Positions 5,785 through 7,967 of a stretch of 7,967 nt of DNA are shown here, one piece after another. The stretch is from Chromatiaceae bacterium (GTDB lineage: Bacteria > Pseudomonadota > Gammaproteobacteria > Chromatiales > Chromatiaceae): NCBI GenBank assembly GCA_012962365.1, contig DTXR01000146.1, positions 1 through 7,967 on the forward strand, given 5' to 3'. Within the stretch, counting starts at the first letter, position 1; every line of letters starts with the position of its first letter. The translations under genes were made by a program, and so were the position numbers. The notes below the pieces were generated by a model, which saw only the letters and a program-made list of their open reading frames with translations, was not told the origin of the DNA and made no database searches.

Positions 5785-6717
5785 TCAGTCCGCTTCCTCG
5801 GGTAGCGCCACGCGCCCAAAAGCCTGGAGTTTGCCGTATTTTTTCTGTAGCAGCATATAACCTTTGCGTGTCTTGGATTCCATCGCCACAACCATTTCGC
5901 CCTGGGCTTTCCCACCACCCGGCAGATCCACTTCGGCAAACAGCCGGAAGCGGGTGTTCCTGCCCTTTCTGAGAAATGCGCCCCCAAAAGGCGGGGATGG
6001 TACCGGCAAGCCCTGATCCAGCGCCTGTTTCCGGTCAGCCAGATACTGGTCGACTTCCTGCGGCGTCACGCCCGGCGTGGCCAGGAGCACTTCTCTGGAA
6101 GCAAACGCGGGATTGACTGTACGTTGCCGCGCATCCACGGTCAATGCCCCGGCCAGTTTTTTGTACAGCTCCGCACTAACGCCATACACCTGCTGCAACT
6201 CTTCGACAGACAGAAAAGCTTGATCGCGGGCGCCAATGGGCCTTCCCTCTGCGCGGTACTCACGGTCTTCCGCCCCTTCGGCGTGAGTAAGGTTATCCGG
6301 GTCACGCCAGTCCACGATGGCGTCCCGCACCGCCAGCGCCTGTTCCTCATCCAGCCCCATGGACTGCAACAGGTTGAGCAGCACCGTGTCGTCTACACGG
6401 TTGATATCGATACGCGCATCTTCAGGCGCTGCGCCCACCCAGATTGTCCGCCCGGCGAAATTCCAGGGATGCAGCTGGCCATCCATGGGCCAAGGGTTGT
6501 CCTCGATGGGACGGGTTCGCCGTTCGAGCATCAGCGCCATGAAATTCAGTCCGGCACTGACCAGGGCACGCCCTTCCCTTTCCTGGCGGATATTGCCCGT
6601 CATGACGACACCGGTGCGTTGCACGGTCGCCATGGCCCCAGCGATCACGCTGAGCAGCACGATGACCCACAGCACCAGCACCAGCGCGATCCCTTGTTGC
6701 TTTCTTGACACTTCCAT
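5785..6717 (-). CDS. gspK: Minor pseudopilin GspK
   Basis: GspK is the large minor pseudopilin that caps the pseudopilus tip with GspI and GspJ. The 310-residue product has a class III signal peptide: RKQQG (5-9) followed by a hydrophobic helix IALVLVLWVIVLLSVIAG (10-27), cleaved after Gly9. The residue at mature position +5 is Leu rather than Glu, the known GspK exception. The inserted alpha domain is recognisable from ARIDINRVDDTVLLNLL (101-117), AIVDWRDPD (133-141) with HAEGAEDREY (145-154), and the FLSVEELQQVYGV segment (168-180). TPGVTPQEVDQYLA (214-227) is a second helical repeat. Family length is about 300-330. The ATG abuts the gspJ TGA with no gap, and GGGA lies upstream. Confidence 0.95.
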   Translation of the reverse strand: MEVSRKQQGIALVLVLWVIVLLSVIAGAMATVQRTGVVMTGNIRQEREGRALVSAGLNFMALMLERRTRPIEDNPWPMDGQLHPWNFAGRTIWVGAAPEDARIDINRVDDTVLLNLLQSMGLDEEQALAVRDAIVDWRDPDNLTHAEGAEDREYRAEGRPIGARDQAFLSVEELQQVYGVSAELYKKLAGALTVDARQRTVNPAFASREVLLATPGVTPQEVDQYLADRKQALDQGLPVPSPPFGGAFLRKGRNTRFRLFAEVDLPGGGKAQGEMVVAMESKTRKGYMLLQKKYGKLQAFGRVALPEEAD

Positions 6718-7428
6718 TCAGTATCCCGGCAGTTCGAAGGTCATTTCCGGCCAGGGGCCTTTGTTGTCGGTGATCTCCATGCGCACCAGCATGGGCAGAT
6801 AAGGGTGATCATCCCAGCTATCTGACCAGTCTGCAAAATCGTCACCTTTCTTGGCGACGCCATAGTAGGAAAATTTGGCATCGCTGATATCGTCGGCAAG
6901 CACGGATTCACTGTACCAGGCGCGCAGTTCCGGCTTTTCCCTCACGCCGAGCAGGACGGAAGGACCCGACAGGGGCCGCCATCTCGGCAACCCGGCATCA
7001 CCGGACAGCACCTCGGGGTGATAAAGCCAGCGCCGCAAGACCAGTTGCGTCTTCCCGTTCTGCCGCCCCTTCTGCAGCCGGATGATGTACAGACCGCCGC
7101 TGCCCAGGTGGGCCGGCATGGGGCTGACGAATTCCACGGCGCCTGGGTTGCCTTTGAAAAAGAACACATTGCCGCCTTCGGATTCCACGTGGCTGTTCAA
7201 GGCTCTGGCCTGCCTGAAGCGGTCTGACAGATACTGCCACACCATGCTGATGCCGGTATCCCGCTCCAGGCGCGTCTCGCTGGCCTCCCAGGCCTTGCCG
7301 GCAAAACGCAGGGCACCGAACAGCAGCAACATCATGAGGCCCATCAGCGCCAGGGAAATGAGCATCTCCAGCAAGGTAAAACCCAGGCTGCGGCCAGTTC
7401 TGTTTCCAAAACCGGGAGCACCGGCCAT
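6718..7428 (-). CDS. gspJ: Minor pseudopilin GspJ
   Basis: GspJ joins GspI and GspK in the pseudopilus tip complex. From ATG 7428 the product is 236 residues. Its class III leader ends in GRSLG (12-16) and is followed by FTLLEMLISLALMGLMMLLL, with Glu at mature +5 for prepilin peptidase processing and methylation. The body contains family-typical segments: WQYLSDRFRQARAL, then GAVEFVSPMPAHLGSGGLY and the closing MLVRMEITDNKGPWP. The frame continues upstream to GTG 7515, which overlaps the gspI stop as TAGTG, and ATG 7455 is also possible. The GTG start would give a 45-residue, Cys-rich leader, far longer than usual, so I prefer 7428 although its Shine-Dalgarno is weak. Length fits the family's roughly 200-240 residues. 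Confidence 0.93.
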   Translation of the reverse strand: MAGAPGFGNRTGRSLGFTLLEMLISLALMGLMMLLLFGALRFAGKAWEASETRLERDTGISMVWQYLSDRFRQARALNSHVESEGGNVFFFKGNPGAVEFVSPMPAHLGSGGLYIIRLQKGRQNGKTQLVLRRWLYHPEVLSGDAGLPRWRPLSGPSVLLGVREKPELRAWYSESVLADDISDAKFSYYGVAKKGDDFADWSDSWDDHPYLPMLVRMEITDNKGPWPEMTFELPGY

Positions 7429-7514
7429 TGATCCGCCACATCCTTTCCGGCGCATGGATTCCGGCCCGCACCGGCACAGCATGTTCATTGCGGGTTCTGC
7501 TGCGGAGATCACCA

Positions 7515-7883
7515 CTATTTGTCACTCAATCTCAGGGTATCGAGCGCATAGCTGCGCCCCTGCCCCCAGGTTACCCGTACATGGACATGATACGGCTTGA
7601 AGCTGCGGGGCATGTCTTCCAGCTCTTCATAGGGCAGCACGTCCACCTTCCAGCGGAAACCACCTTTTTCCTCGCCCTGCTCACTGCCCTGACGCAAAGG
7701 CACCCGATCGGCCACTTCCGACAGCTTGGACTCGGCGATGATCATGGCGCTGGTGTAGTTGCCGGACACGGAAAGATTACGCAGGCTACCGCCGAAGGCC
7801 TGGTAGAGCACCCCCAGCGACATGGCCAGAATGGCGAAGGCCACCAGCACTTCAAGCAGGGAAAAGCCCTGTTGACGCTGCAT
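7515..7883 (-). CDS. gspI: Minor pseudopilin GspI
   Basis: GspI starts assembly of the pseudopilus tip together with GspJ and GspK. From ATG 7883 it is 122 residues: leader MQRQQG, cleaved before FSLLEVLVAFAILAMSLGVL, with Glu at mature +5. The conserved ALAE/IIAE-type segment appears as AMIIAESKLSEVADR (46-60). Near the C-terminus, VHVRVTWGQGR (100-110) is the typical GspI final strands. Length is close to the usual 120-130. A TTG at 7889, overlapping the upstream TGA as TTGA, adds two residues and has the better-spaced GGAG (7898-7901, eight bases versus fourteen for the ATG), so it may be the true start. The stop shares a base with GTG 7515 of the gspJ frame. Confidence 0.95.
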   Translation of the reverse strand: MQRQQGFSLLEVLVAFAILAMSLGVLYQAFGGSLRNLSVSGNYTSAMIIAESKLSEVADRVPLRQGSEQGEEKGGFRWKVDVLPYEELEDMPRSFKPYHVHVRVTWGQGRSYALDTLRLSDK

Positions 7884-7885
7884 CT

Positions 7886-7967
7886 TCAACTGCCGGGCTC
7901 CACATCCAGGATGCGTACCTTGCCGGTGAGCCAGTCCACATCGACACCAAAAGCGCGCTCGCCATAG
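7886..7967 (-). CDS. gspH: 3' end of a GspH-like minor pseudopilin gene (partial)
   Basis: The last 26 codons of a minus-strand gene enter from the right edge and end at TGA 7888-7886, in the peptide DWLTGKVRILDVEPGS. The stop lies two bases before gspI ATG 7883, or overlaps TTG 7889. The pseudopilin domain is outside the window. The GspH assignment comes mainly from the usual H-I-J-K order and from the beta-strand character of the tail. That it is an operon gene is clear; its identity is less so. Confidence 0.6.
   Translation of the reverse strand, partial: YGERAFGVDVDWLTGKVRILDVEPGS

Noticed and set aside
5784..5987. Upstream extension of the gspL frame
   Set aside because: It overlaps the conserved end of gspK. 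The Arg/Trp-rich peptide is unlike any GspL N-terminus, and ATG 5783 fits the operon spacing.
6124..6708. Plus-strand frame of 194 codons opposite gspK
   Set aside because: Antisense shadow over conserved GspK motifs. Composition is dominated by His, Gln and Arg.
1..7967. CRISPR array, defence system, tRNA, rRNA or insertion sequence
   Set aside because: I saw no spaced direct repeats, RNA gene signatures, transposase motifs or terminal inverted repeats with target duplications.

Overview
The window is almost entirely one minus-strand gene cluster encoding the inner-membrane platform, the minor pseudopilins and the outer-membrane secretin of a type II secretion system (T2SS). The nine genes run from the right edge towards the left. 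Intergenic gaps are nearly absent: most junctions are ATGA overlaps or abutting stop/start codons, so this reads as one translationally coupled operon. The GC-rich coding sequence, Sec/lipoprotein signals and T2SS families point to a Gram-negative proteobacterium, most likely a gammaproteobacterium. No feature fixes the genus.

Layout in transcription order (right to left): the 3' end of a gspH-like gene (7886-7967); gspI (7515-7883 or 7889); gspJ (6718-7428, or up to 7515); gspK (5785-6717); gspL with a PilN-type periplasmic domain (4440-5783); a short gspM of the T2SSM_b type (3862-4443); a short PDZ-less gspC/pilP-like gene (3266-3865); a 97-bp gap with a candidate internal promoter; gspD, a predicted lipidated secretin with a TTG start (847-3168); and a small predicted lipoprotein coupled to gspD by ATGA (383-850). 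The major pseudopilin, ATPase and platform protein genes (gspG, gspE, gspF) are not in the window and may lie beyond the right edge.

How the genes work together: GspH/I/J/K are prepilin-like proteins forming the tip of the pseudopilus. GspL and GspM form the inner-membrane assembly platform that transmits ATPase work. The GspC-like protein would link the platform to the GspD secretin, through which folded periplasmic proteins leave the cell. The order L-M-C-D matches the order of functional counterparts in the type IV pilus cluster pilMNOPQ, and the L, M and C proteins here resemble PilM/N, PilO and PilP more than the classical E. coli/Klebsiella Gsp proteins.

The left end (about 1-382) is different: it is visibly AT-rich and holds no strong terminator. 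On the minus strand it carries the start of an unrecognised gene that runs off the left edge, possibly laterally acquired. I found no CRISPR array, tRNA, rRNA or clear insertion sequence. The observations most worth following are the gspD-coupled lipoprotein, the PDZ-less GspC with its proline-rich linker and basic tail, and the long disordered periplasmic tail of GspL.
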